Source: JBBSDV01 sp038240335 (lineage in GTDB: Bacteria > Chloroflexota > Dehalococcoidia > DSTF01 > JACRBR01). From it: a DNA stretch of 13,238 nucleotides. Each line of letters opens with the position of its first letter. Position 1 is the first letter of the stretch. Where the stretch lies: the NCBI GenBank assembly GCA_038240335.1, contig JBBSDV010000088.1, positions 1 to 13,238 of the forward strand, read 5' to 3'. Below are positions 1-7,141 of the stretch, in pieces. Under the pieces are notes generated by a model, which worked only from the letters and a program-made list of their open reading frames with translations, did not search any database and was not told the DNA's origin. Both the position numbers and the translations under genes were made by a program.

Positions 1-139
1 CCGGGCGACGATCAACGCAGCCGGTTCGGACGCGACGATGGGTGCGGGTGGCATCGCTGTGCTGGCGCCACAACAAACGCACGTCGCGACAGCGCTCACT
101 GACTGCGCGCTGCTGCTCACCGTCGCCATGCCGTGTTGA
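1..139 (+). CDS. C-terminal end of a cupin-like protein (partial)
   Basis: The open frame enters from the left edge (frame beginning at base 2) and stops with TGA at 137-139, giving 45 residues. The stretch GGIAVLAPQQTHVATALTD has the layout of the second cupin motif, G-x5-P-x3-H followed by small residues, and then a hydrophobic strand (CALLLTVAMP), which is how many small single-domain cupins end. The codons are rich in G or C at the third position, as expected for a real gene here. Cupins of this sort are small beta-barrels that often bind a metal; the substrate cannot be told from this piece. The call rests on one motif, so another beta-barrel family is possible. Confidence 0.5.
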   Translation, partial: RATINAAGSDATMGAGGIAVLAPQQTHVATALTDCALLLTVAMPC

Positions 140-216
140 TTCGGCCTGTTTTGGCTAAATCGCTCAGGCCACTCAGCGAAGTTCGTTTCGCCCAGTAATC
201 GGCAGCAGCAAACTCC

Positions 217-243
217 CGCTGAAGGCGATGAATCGCCGCAGCG
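217..243. terminator. Hairpin between convergent genes
   Basis: Outer arms CGCTG (217-221) and CAGCG (239-243) enclose inner arms GGCGA (224-228) and TCGCC (233-237) around a TGAA loop. It lies between the end of the cupin-like gene (139) and the end of the minus-strand kinase gene (285), where a bidirectional terminator is expected. No long T-run follows on either strand. A weaker inverted pair, GGCCTG (143-148) and CAGGCC (165-170), sits just after the cupin stop. Confidence 0.45.
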
Positions 244-284
244 TTGAATGCCCACCTAACGCGAGCTGGACTAGCGTGCAATCA

Positions 285-1868
285 CTAGGCAGAAACGGAT
301 GATTCATCCCGCGACCGTTTCCACGACTCGAGAATCCTGGCAATGTTGTTCGTGGCCGCATCGGCACCATCAACTTCTAGGAATCCAATGCGCTCGTCAT
401 CGCGCAGCGGTTCGAGGCTTCGCCGCTGAGCAAGATACGTATCCCAGCGGGCGTCCGACATGTCGTCGTTCTCCGTCGAGGTCCTGGCCGTCAGTCTTGA
501 ACGGATCACGCTCTCGTCAGCCTTCACCCACACCAGCAAGGTGTCCGCGGCGCATTCGGCGGCCAGGTCGCGCGCGGCATCGCGCTCGCGTTGCTGGAGA
601 TGGGTAGCATCGAGCACCACGAGGCGTCCTGCGCCGAGATGTACTCGCGCATGATCGCGCAACGTCTGATATACCAACGCGCGTGCTGATTCACCGTAGG
701 TGTTCCGGCGCGGATCAGCGTCCGGGTCGCCAGGCGCGCCCCGCCTGATGGCGTCGGATCGGACGAGGGCCGCTCCCACCCGAGCAGCGAAGGCGGCGGC
801 CAGGTGGCTCTTACCGGAGCCCGACAGCCCTCCGAAAACGACCAGGCCGCTCCGTGCCCGGTCGGTTGCGTAGCGAGTCGCAAGCGCGAAGTACCGTGCC
901 GCTCGCTCTCGCGCAACTAGTCTTTGATCCTTCGCGATCTCGGGATCTCGTGCAGTGATGCTTTCTATCTTGCCGCGGACAGTCGCGCGATAACATCGGT
1001 AAAAGCGGAGCATGTAGGGCAGCGTCTCGTCGGCCGCCGCGAGCCGCGTGTACGCGCCGCTGAACTCATCGGTCAGGTCGCGACGACCGCGAACATCGAG
1101 GTCCATGGCGAGGAACCCGACATCGCCGGCGACATCGCCACAGCGGAGACGATCGCTGAATTCGATGCAGTCGCACACACAGATGCCGCCATCGGGCTCG
1201 ATATAGATCGAATCGCTGCGGAGGTCTCCGTGAATGTCGCGGACGCGGCCGGACGACGCGCGCTCATTCATGAGTTGCGCATTTGCGTCAAGAAACCGCT
1301 CTCCAAACGAGGTAAGGCCCTGGACCTCGCTCGGTGTCAGCGTATCGCCCGAGAACGTCCGGAGTTCCTGCAGGTTCTCGCGCCAGATTGCGGCGACTTC
1401 GACGGCCGCGCCGTAGCGAGCGATCCCGCTGCCGGTCGCCGCGGCAGCATGAAAGTCGTACATGGCCCGGGCAACGAGGCGCAACAGCTGCGCGGACGCC
1501 TCGGCGCTCTCGATCCGGCTCGAGAGCCACCCGTCCGTCGCGAGCCGCCGCATCTTCACCGCGTACTCGATCACCGGCCCGGCGCCGCCCAAACGCGCCC
1601 GCCCGTTGTCGGACGTGATCGCCACAACTCCGAGATAGGCTTCCGGGCAGGTCCGCCGGTTGAGTAGTAGTTCACGCTCGCACATATCGCGCCGCTTCGC
1701 GAGCGTGCTGTAGTCGAGGAATCCGAAGCGGACCGGCCTCTTAACCTTGTATACGTAGTCGCCGGTGACGATCACCCAGGAGATGTGCGTCTGGATGAGG
1801 TGAATGGATCCAGCCGGGTGATCGTAAGCCGCGGAATGCAAAAGAGGCTGGAGGATAACTGGCAGCAT
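285..1868 (-). CDS. Bifunctional APH-like / P-loop kinase (Rv2004c-like)
   Basis: The product has two parts. The N-terminal half resembles aminoglycoside-phosphotransferase-type small-molecule kinases: DYVYKVKRP near residue 40, a Brenner-type loop HGDLRSDSIYI near 213, and DCIEFSDRLRCGDV near 247. The C-terminal third is an AAA/gluconate-kinase-type P-loop domain with Walker A GLSGSGKS near 347 and a VVLDATHLQ strand near 417. The architecture matches the COG2187-COG0645 fusion, of which mycobacterial Rv2004c is an example; the substrate is unknown. The ATG at 1868 gives 527 residues; a GTG at 1910 would add 14, and neither has a clear Shine-Dalgarno. It lies downstream of a USP gene on the same strand, an arrangement also seen for Rv2004c and Rv2005c. 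The usual Asn of the kinase loop is Ser here (see findings). Confidence 0.85.
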   Translation of the reverse strand: MLPVILQPLLHSAAYDHPAGSIHLIQTHISWVIVTGDYVYKVKRPVRFGFLDYSTLAKRRDMCERELLLNRRTCPEAYLGVVAITSDNGRARLGGAGPVIEYAVKMRRLATDGWLSSRIESAEASAQLLRLVARAMYDFHAAAATGSGIARYGAAVEVAAIWRENLQELRTFSGDTLTPSEVQGLTSFGERFLDANAQLMNERASSGRVRDIHGDLRSDSIYIEPDGGICVCDCIEFSDRLRCGDVAGDVGFLAMDLDVRGRRDLTDEFSGAYTRLAAADETLPYMLRFYRCYRATVRGKIESITARDPEIAKDQRLVARERAARYFALATRYATDRARSGLVVFGGLSGSGKSHLAAAFAARVGAALVRSDAIRRGAPGDPDADPRRNTYGESARALVYQTLRDHARVHLGAGRLVVLDATHLQQRERDAARDLAAECAADTLLVWVKADESVIRSRLTARTSTENDDMSDARWDTYLAQRRSLEPLRDDERIGFLEVDGADAATNNIARILESWKRSRDESSVSA

Positions 1869-1930
1869 CGAATCAGGGTTCCAGCGAACGAGCGCCAGGC
1901 GCTCGAGCACGCTCTAGGCGAGCGGCAACC

Positions 1931-2461
1931 TCAGGGGCAGCCTCTCAGCGCGCGCGCTCCGTCAGAGTGGACGAGCAGCACCGGAGCAACGCCAGAGCGC
2001 ACCACTTCTTCGGCGACGTTGCCGAACAAGCGGTGAATCATTCCCGTCTCGCCATGTGTTCCGATCACGATCACATCGGGACGGTGTTGCATCGCGTACT
2101 GGATGATCGCGGGCGCCGGGTTGTCTGCGATCTTGACCTCGACGCCGTATGCGGGTCCCGGCGGCATGTCGAGCACCATCTCACGCAAGTAGTCCGATCG
2201 TTCCGCAAGCGCCCGATCAAACGCCTCTCCAAGGTCCTCAGCGTAATCCGGATCCGCCAGAGGAATCGCAATCGGCGTGCTACCGGCGAACACGATGCCA
2301 GCGGCGAGCGGCGGCGATGCTACGTGCCGGCTGGTCTCGTGTGGTCGTCGAGCAACGGTGAGGAACGTGAATTCCGCTCCAGGGAGCTGGGCCATCCACC
2401 TGAGTTGAGGCAAGATCGCCTCCGAGGACTTCGAGCCATCGAACGTTGCGAGAATCTTCAT
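1931..2461 (-). CDS. Universal stress protein, single domain
   Basis: A 176-residue UspA-fold protein. It starts with the typical strand MKILATFDGS and ends with the nucleotide-binding signature GTHGETGMIHRLFGN (residues 134-148), fitting G-2x-G-9x-G except that the final S/T is Asn. A longer insertion (about residues 40-75) separates the first strand from the helix region. The start is set by AAGGAG at 2469-2474, seven bases before ATG 2461. The kinase gene follows after 62 bases (20 if its GTG start is used), so the two are probably cotranscribed. USPs of this class bind ATP and accumulate during growth arrest, hypoxia or other stress; the precise role is not visible here. Confidence 0.9.
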   Translation of the reverse strand: MKILATFDGSKSSEAILPQLRWMAQLPGAEFTFLTVARRPHETSRHVASPPLAAGIVFAGSTPIAIPLADPDYAEDLGEAFDRALAERSDYLREMVLDMPPGPAYGVEVKIADNPAPAIIQYAMQHRPDVIVIGTHGETGMIHRLFGNVAEEVVRSGVAPVLLVHSDGARALRGCP

Positions 2462-2536
2462 GACTGCACTCCTTCTATACAGTTAGGCTTACCCCTGCGG
2501 GGAGTTCGACGGCACGGTCAGCCGGACCGATCTGAA

Positions 2537-2550
2537 GAGCCGATCGGCTC
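2537..2550. promoter_or_regulatory. Perfect 14-bp palindrome upstream of the single USP gene
   Basis: GAGCCGATCGGCTC is its own reverse complement and lies 76-89 bases upstream of the USP start at 2461, in the gap after the tandem USP gene. A second CCGATC copy at 2526-2531 could pair with GATCGG at 2542-2547 as a hairpin. It could be an operator for a dimeric regulator or part of a terminator; the sequence alone does not decide. Confidence 0.3.
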
Positions 2551-2598
2551 GTTTCGTGCGACCTCTCAAAGCGAGATCTCCTCCGCTGCCGGGGTCGC

Positions 2599-2640
2599 CC
2601 CCTCCGAACCTCCAATACTCGACGGCTCCGGGCGGAGGGG
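2599..2640 (-). terminator. 8-bp inverted repeat after the tandem USP gene
   Basis: CCCCTCCG (2599-2606) pairs exactly with CGGAGGGG (2633-2640) across a 26-base loop, starting 12 bases beyond the stop of the tandem USP gene (2653). The position suits a transcript end or mRNA-stabilising stem. The long loop and absence of a T-run make it a weak intrinsic terminator. Confidence 0.3.
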
Positions 2641-2652
2641 ATCCGTCCGGCC

Positions 2653-3594
2653 TCAAGGCTTGCCCGCGGCGACCTTGCCGGTGTCATCCTCGATGCTCGT
2701 CTCGTTCGCGCCTTCGTTCGGGCGAAGCAGCAGGACGGGCGCCCTCCCCTGCAACATGCGCTCCGCCGTGCTGCCGAGCGCGGCGCGAACCAGTCCCGTA
2801 CGCGCGTGCGTCGTCATGACGACGAGGTCGACGTCATTGCTCTCTTCAAAGGCGAGGAGCGCCTCGGCAGGGAACCCGTGCACGACGAAGCCGTGGACTT
2901 CGACGGTGTCAGAGATGGAAGACTCCTGCTTCTGGATGTACTGTTTGGCGCCAGCCTCAAGTTCGCTGTCCAGATCCTGGATGTATGTGGCGGCCCCACC
3001 GACGTACGGGTAGGTTTGATATGCCCACCGCACTGCCTGCACCAGACTCAATTTGGCTCCGAAGGCGGCAGCGAGGCGCACGCCAGCCTCAGTAGCAAAC
3101 TCAGAGAGCGCAGAACCATCGAGCGGTACCATCACATGGCGCACCGCCGGCCGCGGATCGGCTTGAAGCGCCTGTGGTCCCGCGATGAGAACGGGCAGCT
3201 GTGACTCGTGCAGAAGGCGACTGGTCGTCGACCCGTGACGCCATCGGCTGAGGCCGGACCGGCCGTGACTTGCCGCGACGATCATCCGCGCACCCACCTC
3301 CTGCGCCTCCTCGAGTATCGTGTCGCTCGGGTCGCCGCAGCGCACAATGGTACGAATCTCCGGCTGTTTGAGCCGGTCCCGCACACCCTGTAGATACGTC
3401 TCGAAGTGGTCGCTGGCGCGCGCTTCCATCTCCGTGCTGATGGCCGCAGGCGTACCCGATCCCGGCTCCTCCCACACAGACACAAGCACGAGGTGCGTTC
3501 GCTCCGCGCGCGCGACCTCCGTAGCGATCGGCAATGCGCCTTCGGCCAGTTCCGAACCATCGAGCGGTACGAGGATAGGTCCGTGTTCGTTCAT
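2653..3594 (-). CDS. Tandem-domain universal stress protein
   Basis: A 313-residue protein with two UspA domains (about 5-140 and 152-292), each beginning with a strand ending PLDGS. The first domain carries ASHGRSGLSRWRHGS (108-122), which keeps the second and third glycines of the ATP motif but has Ala for the first. The second has TTHARTGLVRAALGST (261-276), where the first two glycines are Thr and Ala, so nucleotide binding may be weaker there. The start ATG 3594 has AAAGGAG at 3601-3607; the frame stays open upstream to 3774 but that part has no USP similarity. Tandem USPs are common in actinobacterial dormancy regulons. It is the first gene of the leftward USP-USP-kinase block. Confidence 0.9.
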   Translation of the reverse strand: MNEHGPILVPLDGSELAEGALPIATEVARAERTHLVLVSVWEEPGSGTPAAISTEMEARASDHFETYLQGVRDRLKQPEIRTIVRCGDPSDTILEEAQEVGARMIVAASHGRSGLSRWRHGSTTSRLLHESQLPVLIAGPQALQADPRPAVRHVMVPLDGSALSEFATEAGVRLAAAFGAKLSLVQAVRWAYQTYPYVGGAATYIQDLDSELEAGAKQYIQKQESSISDTVEVHGFVVHGFPAEALLAFEESNDVDLVVMTTHARTGLVRAALGSTAERMLQGRAPVLLLRPNEGANETSIEDDTGKVAAGKP

Positions 3595-4183
3595 TACTGT
3601 CTCCTTTCCTCCAAGATAAGTGGCGGCAGACGTGCGTCGGCGTCCAAACGGCCCCTCTATGCTCGCTGGTTGGCCCCTTCGGGTGTCCGGGCGTCCCTTC
3701 GGCGCACGCTTTCGCGCTGCACGAAAGACGTCGTGACGACTGGACCGGACGCTAGTCCAGCCGGGCTCTGCCAACCGCGCACCGTTAGCTGTATTAGTCA
3801 GCTGACGAGACCAAGAAAGGCGGTGAATTGACAGGCCGCGTTGTTATCCTCATCGAGGATGGTATTCGCCCTCGCGGCACTGCCGGTCGAGCGCACTGCC
3901 TCTGATCGACCGCTCCGGCGATCTGATCGTGCCGCGGCGGGAGTGGCTCGATGGTTCGCCGTTCAGAGAACAGCCCACGTAACAGCGATCTGCTGTCGGC
4001 CGTGCGGCCCGACCGCGATGGCGGGCGATCAGCATGCTGAATGGACCAGTGACTCAGAACGAACATTTCGGCCGACATCAACCCCTGGTTGATGCTGCCA
4101 GCAGCAACCGCCCCCCGAAGAACGTCCGATCGGCCCCTGCGGACGCCGCTGCATTGCCACTACGCTGATGTAGGAGATTCACC
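3595..4183. other. 589-bp gap with no recognisable gene
   Basis: It separates the leftward USP block from the rightward cupredoxin and should hold both promoters. Visible structure includes GTCGTGACGAC (3730-3740), CTGGAC (3740-3745) pairing with GTCCAG (3755-3760), and the 10-bp palindrome GTCAGCTGAC (3797-3806). A TTGACA at 3828-3833 has no convincing -10 partner. Short open frames on both strands (for example 3841-4092 + and 3794-4081 -) show no family resemblance. Confidence 0.5.
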
Positions 4184-4345
4184 ATGACAGACAAAACCGC
4201 CATCTCAAGAACGTCCTCCGCCGCGGCTCGTGCGATCTGTTTGGCGTGCGCGCGATCGCGTTTGGTCGGTACGCGCAGCGCTTGTCGGCCTGCTCCGTGT
4301 TTGATTTCGGCACTCGTGTTTCGCCAAACGAAAGGTCACCAATGA
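4184..4345 (+). CDS. Candidate 53-aa small protein overlapping the cupredoxin start
   Basis: ATG 4184 is preceded by AGGAG at 4172-4176 with a seven-base spacer, a better ribosome site than that of the next gene. The frame runs 53 codons and its TGA (4343-4345) overlaps the cupredoxin ATG (4342-4344) as ATGA, the classic arrangement for translational coupling. The peptide starts MTDKTAISRTSS, is basic, and has five cysteines, but no signal peptide or known domain. It may be a real small protein, a leader peptide controlling the cupredoxin, or chance. I do not recognise it. Confidence 0.4.
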   Translation: MTDKTAISRTSSAAARAICLACARSRLVGTRSACRPAPCLISALVFRQTKGHQ

Positions 4346-4788
4346 CATTCTCCCGGACGTCTTCGCTATTCCTGCTGCTCGTCGGATTGATCGCTGGTGC
4401 CGTCGTGTTGAGCGCCGTGGCGTTCTCGGCCTCGGCTCGCGGCGGATGGGACATGGGGTGGGGCATGGGCGGCGGTCACATGGGTCACATGATGGGGGGC
4501 GGTACGAACACGTCGAACGCCCCGGTGTCGGTAGGCAACACCGAAGAGAGCGTCGCGATCCGCGACTTCGCGTTCGCCACGGGTAACCTGCAGGTGCCGA
4601 TCGGCGCGAAGGTAACGTGGACGAACTACGACGACGCGCCGCACAGCGCTACGGCGAAAGACGGCAGCTGGAACACCGGCATTCTCAACAAGGGCGACAG
4701 CAAGACCATTACCTTCGACAATGCAGGAGACTTCACCTACTACTGCACGGTCCATCCGAGCATGGTGGCTCGGCTGCAGGTGCGATAG
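4342..4788 (+). CDS. Amicyanin/plastocyanin-like cupredoxin, exported
   Basis: A 148-residue blue-copper protein. Residues 8-33 form an uncleaved or cleavable signal segment (SLFLLLVGLIAGAVVLSAVAF). A Gly/Met/His-rich stretch follows (37-54, with HMGHMM), then a single cupredoxin domain. The type 1 copper ligands are visible: H101 (DDAPHSA), then C135, H138 and M141 in YYCTVHPSM, the C-x2-H-x2-M spacing of amicyanin. Such proteins carry single electrons in the periplasm or on the membrane surface. AAAGG precedes the start, and the ATG overlaps the stop of the small ORF at 4184. The Met/His-rich segment could pick up or store copper. A longer in-frame start at 4246 would place non-similar sequence ahead of the signal, so I reject it. 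Confidence 0.88.
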   Translation: MTFSRTSSLFLLLVGLIAGAVVLSAVAFSASARGGWDMGWGMGGGHMGHMMGGGTNTSNAPVSVGNTEESVAIRDFAFATGNLQVPIGAKVTWTNYDDAPHSATAKDGSWNTGILNKGDSKTITFDNAGDFTYYCTVHPSMVARLQVR

Positions 4789-4827
4789 AGGAGCAACAAC
4801 TGATGGGCGCAAGCGTGGGCCGGGCGA

Positions 4828-4852
4828 CCGGGAGAACGTCGACTTCTCCCGG
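4828..4852 (+). terminator. Perfect 9-bp hairpin downstream of the cupredoxin
   Basis: CCGGGAGAA (4828-4836) pairs exactly with TTCTCCCGG (4844-4852) around the loop CGTCGAC, 40 bases after the cupredoxin stop. It lacks a T-run but could end transcription here. It also lies downstream of the convergent USP gene (stop 4955), so it could serve both directions. Confidence 0.5.
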
Positions 4853-4954
4853 CGCTGGCGGAGACGCCGATCAACCGACGGACCGTTCGCCTCAATAAAC
4901 TCGTAACGCGCCACAATTGGCTATCGCACACCGAAGCGGACTGTGTTCGCGCGT

Positions 4955-5581
4955 TCATTCGACGATCAGAACGGGCCGCGTCGCGTGCTTCACGATGTGA
5001 TCGGAGGCGGATCCGAGGAGGGCGCGGCTGAGGCCGGCGCCACGGCGGCCGACGATGATTAAATCCGCGTGCTCGTGGTCGGCGAGCCGCACGATCTCCT
5101 CGCCGGCTTGCCCGAAGGCTACGGCGGTGCGAGCAGATATACCTCCAGAGCTGAGCGTCTCGAGCGTTGCTTTCGTCATGTTCGCCACTCGCGCCTCGTT
5201 ATCTCTCCGAGCGCGCTCGTTGCCTCCAGGCTCAGCTTCATGCGGAAGCACGCACACGAGAACCACTTCGGCATTCTGGCGCAACTCTCTTAAGACATGC
5301 TCCGCGGCGCGTGGACCCGCCGCGGACCCATCACTACCCACGACGATCCGGATTCGTCCCGGAGTCCTTCCGGCGCCGAGCTCCGCTGGCCGTCGCTGGT
5401 GCTCGACATCAGCGCTCCGCGTTCCGATCAGCGCGATGATGGCGAACGGTCCCATCGCCGCCGAGAGTAACAACCAGCCGAAGGGATCGCGTCCCCACCG
5501 CAGGGCCAGATACGTCACGATGATCATCGTGACGAGCACGAGAATCAGCCAAGGCAACGCGATTTCCAACAGTAGAAGCAC
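4955..5581 (-). CDS. Membrane-anchored universal stress protein
   Basis: A 208-residue protein starting at GTG 5581, chosen because AAGGAG (5587-5592) lies five bases upstream; the frame is open to 5713, but that stretch has only a TTG start and no similarity. Residues 5-27 and 34-53 are two hydrophobic helices. From residue 75 a UspA domain begins (RIVVGSDGS) and ends with GRRGAGLSRALLGS (178-191) and TRPVLIV. The nucleotide motif is one residue shorter than the usual G-2x-G-9x-G. The USP domain is most simply placed on the cytoplasmic side. Most USPs are soluble, so the two-helix anchor suggests a role at the membrane, for example regulating a transporter. The gene is divergent from the SHOCT gene. 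Confidence 0.82.
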   Translation of the reverse strand: MLLLLEIALPWLILVLVTMIIVTYLALRWGRDPFGWLLLSAAMGPFAIIALIGTRSADVEHQRRPAELGAGRTPGRIRIVVGSDGSAAGPRAAEHVLRELRQNAEVVLVCVLPHEAEPGGNERARRDNEARVANMTKATLETLSSGGISARTAVAFGQAGEEIVRLADHEHADLIIVGRRGAGLSRALLGSASDHIVKHATRPVLIVE

Positions 5582-5852
5582 GGATGCTCCTTCTCGGCGC
5601 GGTAATGAACAAATCGGCGCGAAACAATTCTGACGAGTGATGAATCGTAGCCGCTTTCCGTTTTGCAGGGAACGTCCCGACTCGTGCAGGGCTCTGGTCT
5701 TGATCGTCGCCAATCTTAGTGTCGCCTAACGATTCGCTAGGGAGGATCGAGGTCGATCGACTCTCCAACATGGTGCAAATGGCCCTTTCGTCGTCGTACC
5801 GTCGGAGGGAAGCTTTAGGTGGATAACGAACTGAGGAAAGTGAGATGACAGG

Positions 5853-6104
5853 ATGATGTGGGGAAACTATGACGGAGGCTGGTGGATCGTCATGTGGCTG
5901 TCTATGACGGTGTTCTGGGGACTGGTGATCATCGGCGCGATCATGCTGATGAACCCGTTCGGTAGGAATACGTCGCAGACGCGTTCGCCCGAAGAGATGC
6001 TGGAGTATCGCCTTGCAGCGGGCGAGATCGACGAGGAGCAGTACCGGGCGCTGCGCGACGAGCTGCAAGGGCGGCCGCACGGCCCGAGGGCACCGGTGCA
6101 TTGA
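5853..6104 (+). CDS. Small membrane protein with C-terminal SHOCT domain
   Basis: An 83-residue protein. Residues 10-34 form one transmembrane helix (WWIVMWLSMTVFWGLVIIGA). Residues 45-72 match the SHOCT pattern: SPEEMLEYRLAAGEIDEEQY, an amphipathic turn often found at the ends of short membrane proteins. The function of SHOCT domains is not firmly established; oligomerisation is the usual suggestion. Two adjacent ATGs (5853, 5856) are possible starts; GAGGAA at 5833-5838 is rather far away, so initiation looks weak. Proteins of this size and design often sit next to copper-handling or redox genes, which fits the nearby cupredoxin. Confidence 0.8.
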   Translation: MMWGNYDGGWWIVMWLSMTVFWGLVIIGAIMLMNPFGRNTSQTRSPEEMLEYRLAAGEIDEEQYRALRDELQGRPHGPRAPVH

Positions 6105-6526
6105 CGGTCGAGCCGGTGCAACTGCGTGAGACCCCTAGGCAACGCCGGGGGGCTTTCGCACTTGCGGCGGGCCGTCACGAGTGCGATGAGTGGTCGGGGG
6201 ATGGGCGCGTTCACGAGGCCGCTGGTGCAGAAGTCTTCCCGTGCTGAATGGGTAGCAATGCGACGCCGTTTCGAGCGGCAAGGCCATCGCGGCGGTCAAC
6301 CGGAGATCAAAGCGCCACGGAACGATAGCGGTACACGTGACCGACACGGTGCATGGCGCCCCTGGGGGCGCGGCAGTACGCGCGCGCGATCGCGACGAGC
6401 CGAACGTGATCCGGGGGCTGGACGTGGCTTGGTAAAGCTTCGTGCACCAACCCGACATCCTTGGGCTGGTAACCGGGGTCTCGCTCTGGCAACCTGCGAG
6501 ATACGCTGTGCAACGGAGAGCAAAAC
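6105..6526. other. 422-bp gap without a convincing gene
   Basis: The open frames here on both strands are arginine- or proline-rich shadows without family features. Structure includes a GCGCCCC/GGGGCGC stem near 6356-6371 with almost no loop, and ACCAACCC/GGGCTGGT arms with one mismatch near 6446-6470. It should hold the end of the SHOCT transcript and the nitroreductase promoter. Confidence 0.4.
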
Positions 6527-7141
6527 ATGCCCAAGCACGATCGCCCACGCGATCCACGTGCGACGACGTCACTTCCCGCGCCGCGACTCGCGGCGAGCAT
6601 GAGCCTGGAAGAGGCGCTGCGGCGGCGGCGCTCGTTCCGGGACTTCGACGACTACCACCTGAGCGAAGCGGAGATCGGCCAGCTCTGCTGGGCCGCACAA
6701 GGTGTCATTGATAGCCAGGGCCATCGCACGGCGCCATCGAACGGCGACAGCTATCCCATCGAGCTCTACGTTGCCGTGCCTACTAGCATCCTTCACTACC
6801 TGCCGGCTGACCATGCCGTCGAGCACGTGGGTTACGAAGGAGACCTTCGGCTCGACCTGATGCGCGCCGGCCTCGGCCAGCCGAGTATCGCCGTCGCGGG
6901 TGCGATCTTCGTGATTTCGGTTGTCCTCTCACGTACCGCAAGGTTCGGCACGTTTGCCGAACGATATGCGCTCCTCGAAGCAGGGCACGCCGCCCAGAAC
7001 TTACTGCTCGAAGCGACCGCGTTGGGTCTTCGCTGCACGCCGATTGGCAATGTCGACGACATCAGCATCCACCACGTAATGGGGATCGCTTCGCACGACC
7101 TCCCGGTGTATTTGGTCGCCGTTGGTGGCCCGCGTGCCTGA
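6527..7141 (+). CDS. SagB-type nitroreductase-family flavoprotein
   Basis: A 204-residue member of the SagB/ThcOx branch of the nitroreductase fold, which binds FMN and uses NAD(P)H. Recognisable blocks are RRRRSFRDF (about 29-37, the phosphate-contacting arginines), the WAAQG turn, TAPSNGDSYPIELY (about 68-81), and the C-terminal helix YALLEAGHAAQNLLLEATAL followed by CTPIGNVDD. GGAGA upstream of ATG 6527 is a plausible ribosome site. No YcaO cyclodehydratase or peptide precursor is nearby, so a role in azole peptide making is not supported. Stand-alone enzymes of this type accompany stress regulons (compare mycobacterial Acg relatives). Its end overlaps the HAD gene, implying cotranscription. 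Confidence 0.88.
   Translation: MPKHDRPRDPRATTSLPAPRLAASMSLEEALRRRRSFRDFDDYHLSEAEIGQLCWAAQGVIDSQGHRTAPSNGDSYPIELYVAVPTSILHYLPADHAVEHVGYEGDLRLDLMRAGLGQPSIAVAGAIFVISVVLSRTARFGTFAERYALLEAGHAAQNLLLEATALGLRCTPIGNVDDISIHHVMGIASHDLPVYLVAVGGPRA

Noticed and set aside
924..1667. Long plus-strand ORF (247 codons)
   Set aside because: It lies wholly antisense to the APH/P-loop kinase gene, which has clear motifs; the plus reading has no family features and is a GC-rich shadow.
1967..3013. Plus-strand ORF of 348 codons
   Set aside because: Antisense to two well-supported USP genes and crosses the gap between them; composition is Arg/Ser-rich.
3828..3833. TTGACA as a sigma-70 -35 element
   Set aside because: No TATAAT-like hexamer occurs at 16-18 bases downstream.
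5700..5713. FNR-like box TTGATCGTCGCCAA between divergent genes
   Set aside because: The right half matches ATCAA in only three of five positions, and one such match is expected by chance in this length.
6527..7141. SagB-like enzyme as part of a thiazole/oxazole-modified peptide cluster
   Set aside because: No YcaO protein, precursor peptide or transporter is present in the window; a stand-alone nitroreductase is more likely.
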